A DNA stretch of 12,018 nucleotides from JACCXJ01 sp050740695 (GTDB taxonomy: Bacteria; Pseudomonadota; Gammaproteobacteria; JACCXJ01). Where the stretch lies: the NCBI GenBank assembly GCA_050740695.1, contig JBOIDR010000128.1, positions 1 through 12,018 on the forward strand, given 5' to 3'. The notes beneath the pieces were generated by a model. The model was not told where the DNA came from, did not search any database, and saw only the letters and a program-made list of their open reading frames with translations. How positions within the stretch are numbered: the stretch's first letter is position 1; every line of letters starts with the position of its first letter. The position numbers and the translations under genes are program-made. Below, piece after piece: positions 1 through 6,856 of the stretch.

Positions 1-336
1 GAGTTAGTTTCGCGGTCGGATGCCATCAAAAACTTTCGCGATCTCAGCCCTAGAGCGACGGCACACCCTCGTAGTGTCTTTCATAATCAAGGGCGCTGCG
101 TCATCGAATCATGAAAGTTAGTTAGTTGGGACGGAGATTCAGCCGGTGCGACAGAATTGGAGCCATGACAGGATGCGCTGAGGAACGAAGCGCATCGTTC
201 GCGATTGATGCGCCTCCTTTGTCGGCACATCCTACGGGATCTGCCGGAGTAATGAGGATCAAGCCTTCGGCCCCGATGTGGAATACATCCAAATGGATGG
301 GAACGGTACCAATGCCTGCTGGACATCGAGATCCGG
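1..336. other. Intergenic stretch with a palindromic repeat
   Basis: I see no convincing gene in this stretch. Its GC is lower than in the flanking genes. A 26-codon minus-strand frame (84 down to 4) has an ATG but no clear Shine-Dalgarno. A minus-strand frame across 122-346 reads through the palindrome listed separately, so it is unlikely to be a real protein along its full length. The left edge may hold the end of a gene that continues outside the window, but nothing identifiable is visible. Confidence 0.5.
170..233. repeat. REP/MITE-like imperfect palindrome
   Basis: Two 27-base arms (170-196 and 207-233) are inverted copies that match at 21 of 27 positions, separated by a 10-base loop. 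Three of the mismatches would still form G-U pairs in RNA. The outer 6 bases and the inner 7 bases of the arms pair perfectly. The core AACGAAGCGCATCG (184-197) recurs exactly at 7092-7105 on the other strand. This architecture is typical of dispersed extragenic palindromes or tiny non-autonomous elements. The family assignment is inference. Confidence 0.6.
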
Positions 337-474
337 TCATCCGCATCGAGGGTTGCGCTCTGATCCGCGGTCGGCGATGCGCGCCGTGGCGAACACCCGC
401 CGCAAATGCACCGCGAGCAGCCGCGGGATCTCGCTCTTGAGCGGCTCGGCCGCCCCGAGAAATACTATCAGCAA
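337..474 (-). CDS. Possible small ORF or remnant after the phosphorylase
   Basis: A 45-codon frame begins with TTG inside the last codons of the phosphorylase gene and reads LLIVFLGAAEPLKSEIPR, then AVHLRRVFATARIAD, before a less protein-like tail and a TGA stop. Its codon use is GC-rich like the core genes to its right, and the coding character fades at about position 345, where GC drops. It could be the start of a further operon gene truncated by the insertion or rearrangement that brought in the palindromic DNA, or chance. There is no recognisable domain and no strong ribosome binding site apart from a GAGG about 15 bases upstream. Confidence 0.22.
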   Translation of the reverse strand: MLIVFLGAAEPLKSEIPRLLAVHLRRVFATARIADRGSERNPRCG

Positions 475-1205
475 GAGGCCCCGCGCCTCGCAGGGCTATA
501 GCCGAGCCCGTACCCTGCCAGGCGCACCACGGTCTTCAGGGCCGACCGTGCCACACGGAAATCCCGGCCGAGGCGCAGGAGCCGGGGGATCCCGGCAGGC
601 GCGTGTGCGATGCCGGCCAAGAGCTTCCCGAGGCGGGGGCGGCCGGAGGCCGAGAGCGCGTCCAGGGCGAGCGGGGGGATCGACACGCCCTGTGCATCGA
701 CGATGGCGCGTATCGCAAGCCATGGGAGGCCGTGCTCGGCGGCGGCCCGCGCAACCCCGGCGGTTTCCATGTCCACTGCCAGCGCGGACGTGGATCGAAA
801 CAGCCGCGATTTATCCGCAGGGGACGCGACCACGGCCTCGGCGTGCAGGATCTTTCCCTGTCCGACGCGCACCCGTCCGTCGAGCTTTCCCGCAAGCCGC
901 GATGGCCAGTCCGGATCGGCTTCGATGATCTCCTGGCCGAATAGGACCGCGGTGCCGAGCACCACATCGCCGGCCCCGAGCCCCGGCGCCAGGCCCCCGG
1001 CGGTGCCGAAGCTCACCAGCGCGGACACACCGCGCCCGGCGAGGGAGCGTGCGGCCCGGTAGGCGCGCGCCTGTCCCATCCCCGAGAGGGACACTCGAAC
1101 ACATGCATCGCGACCTCCGCGCCCGCCGCCGCCGCTAAGGCAGCGGCCCTCGGCCGGCAAGGCCGCGACGACGCCGATCGGCGCCCCTACGCCGTCACGC
1201 GACAT
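468..1205 (-). CDS. Nucleoside phosphorylase, hopanoid-associated (HpnG-like)
   Basis: This is a 245-residue member of the PNP/UDP phosphorylase superfamily, which includes MTA/SAH nucleosidases. The N-terminal strand GVVAALPAEGRCL (residues 11-23), the SGMG loop (41-44), the glycine-rich SFGTAGGL (65-72), AVDMETAGVARAA (143-155) with the family's ribose-binding Met-Glu, and IRAIVD (165-170) with the purine-contacting Asp all fall in the expected order. The C-terminal helix-rich tail with a PRLLRLGRDFR pattern resembles hopanoid-associated phosphorylases, which in known pathways remove adenine from adenosylhopane. No other hopanoid genes are in the window, so the substrate is uncertain; an MTA/SAH nucleosidase role is the alternative. 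I chose the ATG at 1205 because it sits just before the conserved first strand. It overlaps the upstream gene by 11 bases, which suggests translational coupling. The enzyme is expected to be cytosolic. Confidence 0.78.
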   Translation of the reverse strand: MSRDGVGAPIGVVAALPAEGRCLSGGGGRGGRDACVRVSLSGMGQARAYRAARSLAGRGVSALVSFGTAGGLAPGLGAGDVVLGTAVLFGQEIIEADPDWPSRLAGKLDGRVRVGQGKILHAEAVVASPADKSRLFRSTSALAVDMETAGVARAAAEHGLPWLAIRAIVDAQGVSIPPLALDALSASGRPRLGKLLAGIAHAPAGIPRLLRLGRDFRVARSALKTVVRLAGYGLGYSPARRGASC

Positions 1206-1512
1206 CGGGGCTGCAGCGCCAGCAGGCAGAGAACTGCGGCTCCAACTCCTCGCCGCACGCCGGACACCGCCAGGCCGGACCGGCGGCCGGCGCTGCACCC
1301 TGTCGATGCGTGTGTACGATCGACAGCGCGCGGGCGGCCGTCCGCTCGTCCAGCACCCAGACGGAGGGCAAGGTGTCCTCGGTCATCGGGATCTCCCCGC
1401 GCGCGCCGAACAGCGCCTCCCCGCGCACCTCGGCGGGGATCCCCTCGGCCTCCAAGAGACCCCGCACGACATGGGCATCGATGGGATGGCGGGCGGTGTA
1501 GACGCGCTTCAC
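1195..1512 (-). CDS. DUF2007-type small protein with C-terminal zinc ribbon
   Basis: This 105-residue protein starts at a GTG. The N-terminal about 68 residues (KRVYTARHPIDAHVVRGLLEA, then the GIPAEVRG and ARALSIV segments) match the DUF2007 fold, a small ferredoxin-like putative signal-transducing domain that resembles PII/ACT proteins. The last 25 residues contain CPAC (about residues 83-86) and CWRC (about 96-99), a four-cysteine zinc ribbon often appended to this domain. Its molecular role is not established; known members are only described as putative regulators. It lies 89 bases downstream of parB and overlaps the phosphorylase start, so it is probably cotranscribed with both. The Shine-Dalgarno is weak (an AAGGG about 10 bases upstream). 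Confidence 0.75.
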   Translation of the reverse strand: MKRVYTARHPIDAHVVRGLLEAEGIPAEVRGEALFGARGEIPMTEDTLPSVWVLDERTAARALSIVHTHRQGAAPAAGPAWRCPACGEELEPQFSACWRCSPDVA

Positions 1513-1601
1513 GCGGTGGCACCCTTACTTTTTATGATCCATCACGACAGGCGCTGCCCCTCACCCGCGCGGGGCGTACCCGCCGCGGAAGCCCCCGACG
1601 C

Positions 1602-2468
1602 TCACTGGATGTGTCCCAGGATCCCGTCCAGCTCGTCCAGCGAGGCGTAGTGGATGACGAGGCTGCCGCGCCCCCGGCCATTGTGGCGCAACTGCACGCG
1701 CGCGCCGAGCCGCTCGCTCAGGTCCCCTTCGAGTCGCTTGACATCCGGATCCGCCGGTCTCGTCGCTGCCGGCTCCGGCGTGGGGGTAGCTGCGAGGGCG
1801 CGGCGCACCAGTTTCTCCGCCTCGCGCACCGAGAGTCCCTTCGCGACGATGTCGCGAGCGGCCTTGAGCTGCAGCCCACCCGAGAGGGCGAGGAGGGCTC
1901 GCGCATGGCCCATCTCGATCTCACGGCGTTCCAGCAGACCCTTGACGTCGGCTTCCAGATCCAAGAGCCGCAGGAGGTTGCTCACCGCGGTGCGCGACCG
2001 GCCCACGGCCTCGGAGACCTCCTGGTGGGTCATCCCGAACTCCTCGACCAGCTTCGAGAACGCCGTGGCCTCTTCGAGTGGGCTCAGGTCCTCGCGCTGG
2101 ATATTTTCGATGAGCGCGATGCTGAGCGCGGCCGCGTCCGGGGCCTCGCGGATCAAGGCCGGGATGGCGTCGAGGCCGGCGAGCCGCGCCGCGCGCCAGC
2201 GTCGTTCACCGGCGATAAGCTCGTAGCCGTCCCCCAGGGGCCGCACCACCACGGGCTGCACCACCCCCTGCGCCCGGATAGAGTCCGCCAGCTCTTGCAG
2301 ACCCTCGGGGCGCAGGTCCAGCCGCGGCTGATAGCGGCCCTTGCGGATCCGATCGATGGCGATGTGTTCGACCGCCCGCGGCGCCGCCGGCCCTTCCGGC
2401 AGCGGATCCCCGGCCAGACCCAGTAAGGCGTCGAGACCGCGTCCCAGCCCGCGCTTCTTGGCGTTCAT
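1602..2468 (-). CDS. Chromosome partitioning protein ParB
   Basis: This 288-residue ParB/Spo0J/Noc-family protein binds parS DNA near the origin, slides as a CTP-dependent clamp and stimulates ParA. The N-terminal KKRGLGRGLDALLG (4-17) is the ParA-contacting segment of chromosomal ParBs. The nuclease-like CTP-binding domain includes YQPRLDL (46-52), GERRWRAAR (87-95) and ENIQREDLSPLEEA (121-134). A helix-turn-helix follows (about 146-170, MTHQEVSEAVGRSRTAVSNL). After a Pro/Ala-rich linker (about 226-242), the C-terminal dimerisation domain ends in LDELDGILGHIQ. The length and all motifs are normal, so the gene looks intact. Its ATG overlaps the parA stop as ATGA, giving a coupled operon. I found no 16-base parS palindrome (TGTTTCACGTGAAACA) in the window. 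Confidence 0.96.
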   Translation of the reverse strand: MNAKKRGLGRGLDALLGLAGDPLPEGPAAPRAVEHIAIDRIRKGRYQPRLDLRPEGLQELADSIRAQGVVQPVVVRPLGDGYELIAGERRWRAARLAGLDAIPALIREAPDAAALSIALIENIQREDLSPLEEATAFSKLVEEFGMTHQEVSEAVGRSRTAVSNLLRLLDLEADVKGLLERREIEMGHARALLALSGGLQLKAARDIVAKGLSVREAEKLVRRALAATPTPEPAATRPADPDVKRLEGDLSERLGARVQLRHNGRGRGSLVIHYASLDELDGILGHIQ

Positions 2469-3250
2469 GCGGCGGCCTCGTTGTGCGCGCCGTCCCGGCG
2501 CAGCATCTCCCCGGCCAGTGCCAGATAGGCGATCGCCCCGCTCGAGGTCTTGTCGTAGTAGAGCGCCGGCAACCCGTGGCTCGGGGCCTCGGCCAGGCGC
2601 ACGTTGCGCGGGATCGTGGTGCGGTAGACCTTGGGGCCGAAATGCATGAGGAGCTGGGCCGAGACCTGGCTTGCGAGGTTATTTCGGGCGTCGAACATGG
2701 TGCGCAGCAGTCCCTCGATCCGGAGCGCCGGGTTCTGCACCTTGCGGATGCGTTCGATGATCTCGATCAAGGCGCTCAGGCCCTCCAGGGCATAATACTC
2801 ACATTGCATCGGGATGATCACGGAATGGGCGGCGCACAGCGCGTTGACCGTGAGCATATTGAGCGCCGGCGGGCAGTCGATCAGGACGTAGTCGTACTCC
2901 GCAATGACCGGCTCGAGCCCCCGCCGCAGGCGCTGTTCGCGTCCGTCCACCGACAAGAGCGCGATCTCGGCGCCGGTGAGATCCCCGTTGCTCGGGACGA
3001 GGTCGAAGCCCTGGTTCGGCAGCGGGACGGCAACGCTCGCCACCGGCCGGCCATCGATGAGGAGGTCGCAGGTCGAGGCCGCGAGGGTGTGCTTGTCGAT
3101 CCCGCACCCCATGGTGGCATTGCCCTGGGGATCGAGATCGACGAGGAGCACGCGCCGGCGCGTGGCCGCGAGGGAGGCCGCAAGATTCACGCTGGTGGTC
3201 GTCTTTCCGACGCCCCCTTTCTGGTTGGTGACCGCGATGACCCTGCCCAT
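2465..3250 (-). CDS. Chromosome partitioning ATPase ParA (Soj)
   Basis: This 261-residue deviant-Walker ATPase of the MinD/ParA family binds DNA nonspecifically as an ATP dimer and drives ParB-parS complexes apart. The Walker A motif KGGVGKTTT is at residues 11-19 and carries the signature first Lys (11). VLLVDLDPQGN (34-44) is the Walker A' region and YVLIDCPPAL (121-130) the Walker B region. The absence of an N-terminal HTH makes it the short chromosomal type. I prefer the ATG at 3250 (MGRVIAVTNQKGG) because homologues begin a few residues before the first strand. An in-frame ATG at 3268 would add six residues, and neither has a clear Shine-Dalgarno. The gene usually upstream (rsmG/gidB) is absent; instead a divergent dikinase gene lies 340 bases away. 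Confidence 0.96.
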   Translation of the reverse strand: MGRVIAVTNQKGGVGKTTTSVNLAASLAATRRRVLLVDLDPQGNATMGCGIDKHTLAASTCDLLIDGRPVASVAVPLPNQGFDLVPSNGDLTGAEIALLSVDGREQRLRRGLEPVIAEYDYVLIDCPPALNMLTVNALCAAHSVIIPMQCEYYALEGLSALIEIIERIRKVQNPALRIEGLLRTMFDARNNLASQVSAQLLMHFGPKVYRTTIPRNVRLAEAPSHGLPALYYDKTSSGAIAYLALAGEMLRRDGAHNEAAA

Positions 3251-3590
3251 GGCCCCGTGAGGTTGCATTTGGCGTTTAGGATTCTCGTGCGCCGGGCGAT
3301 TCTACTGCGCCGGGGGAGGGGAGATCGATCTCGACCGGGTGGCGTTCGCCCGCCAGTCCGGTATTTGAAGTCGATAGACCCGTGCCCCCTCCATAATTCG
3401 TAGTAGTCGACCTTGCCGTCGCGCAGCTCATAGACGCCGTCGGTGACGCTCGTGAAGAAGGCCGCGGCCTTCGGGCCGAAGCCCGCCTCCCGACACGGCC
3501 GGCTGCGAGCGGTTCTCGCTAGGCCGGCAGCCGTGTAATATTCGCGGTCGGCGCGCGGAGCGACTGCCCCGGGGGAGAGGACTGGAGACA
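3251..3590. promoter_or_regulatory. Divergent intergenic region between parA and the dikinase gene
   Basis: This stretch must hold the promoters for both the parAB operon (minus) and the dikinase gene (plus) unless parA is driven from further away. I could not fix confident -35/-10 boxes in this GC-rich DNA. It also contains a strongly coding-like minus-strand segment, listed separately. Just before the TTG start of the plus-strand gene is a purine-rich stretch GGGGAGAGG (about 3570-3579), which can serve as its ribosome binding site. Confidence 0.35.
3358..3486 (-). pseudogene. Orphan protein-coding remnant of unknown family
   Basis: The minus-strand frame reads FGPKAAAFFTSVTDGVYEL, then RDGKVDYYELWRGHGSIDFKYR, without a stop. 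The codons have GC-rich third positions and the residue mix (Tyr, Trp, Phe, Asp, Lys) is that of a folded domain, unlike antisense or spacer frames nearby, which are rich in Arg, Pro and Ser. There is no start with a Shine-Dalgarno close upstream, and the frame runs on into parA in low-complexity sequence. It therefore looks like a leftover piece of a gene once upstream of parA, or the end of a frameshifted one. I do not recognise the family. Confidence 0.3.
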
Positions 3591-6500
3591 TTGCACCGAA
3601 GACTGCTGATCCTGCGCGTGCTCGGCGGGCTCCTGCTGGCGATGGTGGCCGCCGCGGCGCTCGCGCGCGGCCCCGCGTTGACGGACGCCCAGATCGCCAA
3701 GCTCGACCAGAACTGGCGCCTCTGCCTCGCCAAGCAGAAGGGGCCGTACACAAAGAACTATTGTGTCTGCCAGGACGGCGAGAAGCGACCCGTGCAGCTC
3801 CCCGACGGGCGCATCGTGAGTCCGTGCGGCGGCAACGCCCGGTTCTGCGCGGCGTTCCGCGAGCCCTGGGCGCAGGCGCTCGCCGACGAGGGCATGTACA
3901 TCGCCAACCTGTTCTCGCGCGATCTCTGGCAATGGGACTCGTTTCCCGACCACCACGATCTGGTGCGCGGCTACCTCCTCGAGAAGTTCTTCGTCGAGAC
4001 GCATCCCGATCACAAGCTCGCGGAGATGCGCGCGTACGGCGGGCTCGCCGGTGCCGAGTACGAGGCGCGGGACGCGCCGCGCTTCTTCGAGCGCTACCTG
4101 GCGCTCGGCAGTTTCAAGGAGCCGCGGCACTACCTGCTCGCGTACGACTTGCAGCGGCGCTTCTACGTTCGGGCCGATCAGGGCGACATCGTCAAGGTGC
4201 GCAACCTGGCGTCCGCCATCCACCGGCAACGCGAGAGCTTCAAGCCGCTGCGGGACGCCGTTCACAATCAGATCTCGGCGGCTTTGATCCCGAGGATCGC
4301 CGCCTACCGCGACCCGCTTGCGCGCGGTGACACGCGCGCCCGGGTCGAGGAGCTTATCGTCGAGATTGAGAAGCTGACCTCGCTCGACGAGGCCGCGCTC
4401 CAGGCGCAGCTGCCCGCCATCGAGGATGCGCCGACGCGGAAGGCCCTGGCCGCGCGCCTGCCGGCGCCGAAGACCCCCGACCTCGAGGCCGTCACGGCCC
4501 TGGCGGAGGTGATGGTGAGCGCGCGGCGCGCCGTCGAGGCCAAGACCGTGTCGGTAGGCGACCGCCGCCGGCTCATCGACCTGGCGATCACCGCCGCCGC
4601 GGTCCTCCAAGGTCGCACGGCGCGACTCCTCGAGCCCGCCGGCGGCGGTCCGCGCGCGCGCCAGTTGCTGCGACTCCTCGCCGTCCTGGCCGAGGCCGCG
4701 CACGGCGCCGGCTTGCTCATGGAGCGCGAGCGGGTCGCGCTCGGGCGCACCTTCGCGCGTCTTCTCGGCGCGCCGACCTTGGTGCGCGGCGACCTCGAGC
4801 GCGGCCTCGGCGAGGCCGCGCGTGCCATCGAGTGGGCGCAGGCGAGCACGCTATACGCCTTTGAGGAGGTGCGGGCGCCCTGGATCCATCTCCTCCCCGA
4901 CACCGCCCGCATTCCGGACGACGTGCTGCGCGGCTCGCCGCTCTTGGCATACGGGCGCGCGTTGCAGCGCCTGCGGATCTGGGCGGTTGGCGGCGATCCG
5001 ATCCGCCACGAGATCTTCGGGGTGCTGCTCGATCAGGGGGTCCGGGCGCTCAACCCCGGGCTGGCGCGCGGCCGGCTTCGCGTCGCACCTAGGGCGGGCG
5101 GCTACTCGCGCCACGACATCGTGGCGCTCCCGGAGACGCCGGCCGATCTCGAGCCGGCCGCGGGGATCCTGACCCGCGGTGAAGGCAACGTCGTGTCGCA
5201 CGTGCAGTTGCTCGCGCGCGCCCTCGGCATTCCCAACGTCGTGCTGGCTCCCGACGTGTACGAGCGCTTCGCGGCGCACGCCGGCCGCGACGTGTTCTTC
5301 ATCTCGACCCCCGGTGGGCGGGTGGTGCTCAAGGAGGTGTCGGCGATGAGCACGGCAGACCATGCCGTGCTCGCCGAGTACACGCGCAACGAGCGGCGCG
5401 CGGACGATGGCTCGCTTGTGGGCGCCGGTGCCAAGCTTCGCATCGACGAGACCCGTCTCGACCTGACGCCGCAACGTGCGCTCGACCTCGGGGCCATGCG
5501 CCGGAGCGACTCCGGGATACGCTGCGGCCCGAAAGCGGCGTTTCTCGGCGAGCTCAAGCATCTCTTCCCCGACAAGGTCGCGCGCGGCGTCGTCGTACCC
5601 TTCGGCGCGTATCACGCCCACTACCGCCGCGCGCGGGTCGCCGTGCCGAGCGAGCTGACGGGCGCCGGCATCGCACACAAGGGCGAGCCGCTGCCCGCGT
5701 TCGTCGCGCGGACGTACGCGAGCTTCTTCGGCGAGATAATGCCCTCGGGTGCCGACGAGCAGACGCTAGCGGCGTGGATCCGCCCGCGCCTGACGGTCAT
5801 TCGCCACTCGATCGAGGGCGAGCCGCTCGCGGAGGACCTGCGGCGCTCAATCCGCGACGAGCTGCGGCGCCTGGGGCTCCTTGCCGCCGACGATCCCACC
5901 CAGACGGTCGGCGTCTTCATCCGCAGCGACACCAACGTCGAGGACCTCGACAACTTCAACGGTGCCGGCTTGAACCTGACCCTCTTCAACCGCCGCACCC
6001 TGGCCGACATCGACGCCGGCCTCAAGGAGGTCTGGGCGTCCCCCTTCACGTATCGCTCCTTCTCGTGGCGCCAGACGCTGATCGACGAGCCGCTATGGGT
6101 GCTGCCGTCGGTCGTGATTCTCGAGAGCGTCCCGAGCGAGAAGTCGGGGGTGCTGGTGACGGCGGACATCGACGGCGGCGATCCGCGCGGGATGCTGATC
6201 GCGACGTCCGAGGGTGTCGGGGGCGCCGTCGACGGTACGCCCGCGGAGACCCTGGTCTGGTCCGAGGGCGCAGTCGATGTCTTGACGATGTTCAAGTCGC
6301 CCTACCGCCGACTGCTTCAGAGAGACGGCACGATCGTCCTGCCCTCGACGGGGCGCGAGTTCGTGCTGGAGGACGCCGAGCTCCGCGAGCTCACCACGAC
6401 GGCGGCGGCGATCCGCGCCCGGCTCGCGCCCTCGCGGGCCCCCGATGGCGGCGAGCGGCCGTGGGATATCGAGTTTGGCTTCGCCAACGGTAAGCTCTGG

Positions 6501-6623
6501 CTCTTTCAGGTCCGGCCGTTTGTCGGTAACGACGCGCTGCAGAACGTCGCGACCTTGGCGGCTTTCGAGGCGAAGCGTGCCGGACTCGGCGACGCGATTT
6601 CGTTGGATCAGGTGATCCGGTGA
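3591..6623 (+). CDS. Exported PPDK_N/ATP-grasp dikinase-like protein, GWD-like domain order
   Basis: This 1010-residue protein starts at TTG. Residues 1-25 form a Sec-type signal peptide: HRRLLILR, a hydrophobic core, then ALA before RGPALTD. Residues 45-86 hold five cysteines (45, 58, 60, 79, 86). A long helical region follows to about 490. Residues 526-550 match the PEP-utilising swivel motif, with SH at 536-537 as the predicted phosphohistidine and LGIPNVV after it. About 640-980 form a PPDK_N ATP-grasp domain: CGPKAAFLGEL (645-655), FIRSDTNVEDLDNFNGAG (776-793), and PWDIEFGF (957-964) then WLFQVRPF (970-977), with the expected Arg778, Glu961, Gln973 and Arg975. The PEP-binding TIM barrel is absent. 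His-before-ATP-grasp order is that of glucan/phosphoglucan water dikinases, whereas PEP synthase has the opposite order. Substrate unknown; I see no carbohydrate-binding module. Export is predicted from sequence only and is odd for an ATP user. The gene stands alone, divergent from parA. Confidence 0.8.
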   Translation: MHRRLLILRVLGGLLLAMVAAAALARGPALTDAQIAKLDQNWRLCLAKQKGPYTKNYCVCQDGEKRPVQLPDGRIVSPCGGNARFCAAFREPWAQALADEGMYIANLFSRDLWQWDSFPDHHDLVRGYLLEKFFVETHPDHKLAEMRAYGGLAGAEYEARDAPRFFERYLALGSFKEPRHYLLAYDLQRRFYVRADQGDIVKVRNLASAIHRQRESFKPLRDAVHNQISAALIPRIAAYRDPLARGDTRARVEELIVEIEKLTSLDEAALQAQLPAIEDAPTRKALAARLPAPKTPDLEAVTALAEVMVSARRAVEAKTVSVGDRRRLIDLAITAAAVLQGRTARLLEPAGGGPRARQLLRLLAVLAEAAHGAGLLMERERVALGRTFARLLGAPTLVRGDLERGLGEAARAIEWAQASTLYAFEEVRAPWIHLLPDTARIPDDVLRGSPLLAYGRALQRLRIWAVGGDPIRHEIFGVLLDQGVRALNPGLARGRLRVAPRAGGYSRHDIVALPETPADLEPAAGILTRGEGNVVSHVQLLARALGIPNVVLAPDVYERFAAHAGRDVFFISTPGGRVVLKEVSAMSTADHAVLAEYTRNERRADDGSLVGAGAKLRIDETRLDLTPQRALDLGAMRRSDSGIRCGPKAAFLGELKHLFPDKVARGVVVPFGAYHAHYRRARVAVPSELTGAGIAHKGEPLPAFVARTYASFFGEIMPSGADEQTLAAWIRPRLTVIRHSIEGEPLAEDLRRSIRDELRRLGLLAADDPTQTVGVFIRSDTNVEDLDNFNGAGLNLTLFNRRTLADIDAGLKEVWASPFTYRSFSWRQTLIDEPLWVLPSVVILESVPSEKSGVLVTADIDGGDPRGMLIATSEGVGGAVDGTPAETLVWSEGAVDVLTMFKSPYRRLLQRDGTIVLPSTGREFVLEDAELRELTTTAAAIRARLAPSRAPDGGERPWDIEFGFANGKLWLFQVRPFVGNDALQNVATLAAFEAKRAGLGDAISLDQVIR

Positions 6624-6803
6624 CCGGAAGCGCACGATCCGGCCCGTCTCCATGGCCGCCCTCGCATCGGGCATGATCCTCGCGGGCAGCGTGCATGCGC
6701 TGATTGAGTGAGTATATCGCGAATATATCGAGCCTGGCCCCTTTTCCCCACGGGCTATGCCTACCTACGCCAGGAGGCCTGGGTGCCGGTAGTACACTGG
6801 GTC

Positions 6804-6849
6804 GAGCTATTGGGATGAGACCAATCCAATCGCATCTCCCCAATAGCTC
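6804..6849. repeat. Perfect 11-bp inverted repeat upstream of the broken ATPase
   Basis: GAGCTATTGGG (6804-6814) is perfectly inverted as CCCAATAGCTC (6839-6849) with a 24-base spacer. The right arm ends 7 bases before the ATG of the ATPase fragment at 6857. It could be an operator, a leader hairpin that covers the start region, or the end of an inserted element. There is no T-run after it, so it is not a standard terminator. Confidence 0.55.
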
Positions 6850-6856
6850 ACCGTGT

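Noticed and set aside
3519..6674. Long open frames antisense to the dikinase gene
   Set aside because: They are by-products of high GC and strong codon bias on the plus strand. Their composition (Arg, Ala, Gly, Val runs) and lack of domains mark them as shadows.
6755..6800. Terminator for the dikinase gene around CCAGGAGGCCTGG
   Set aside because: The short interrupted stem (CCAGG/CCTGG with CTACC/GGTAG outside) is about 145 bases after the stop and has no T-run.
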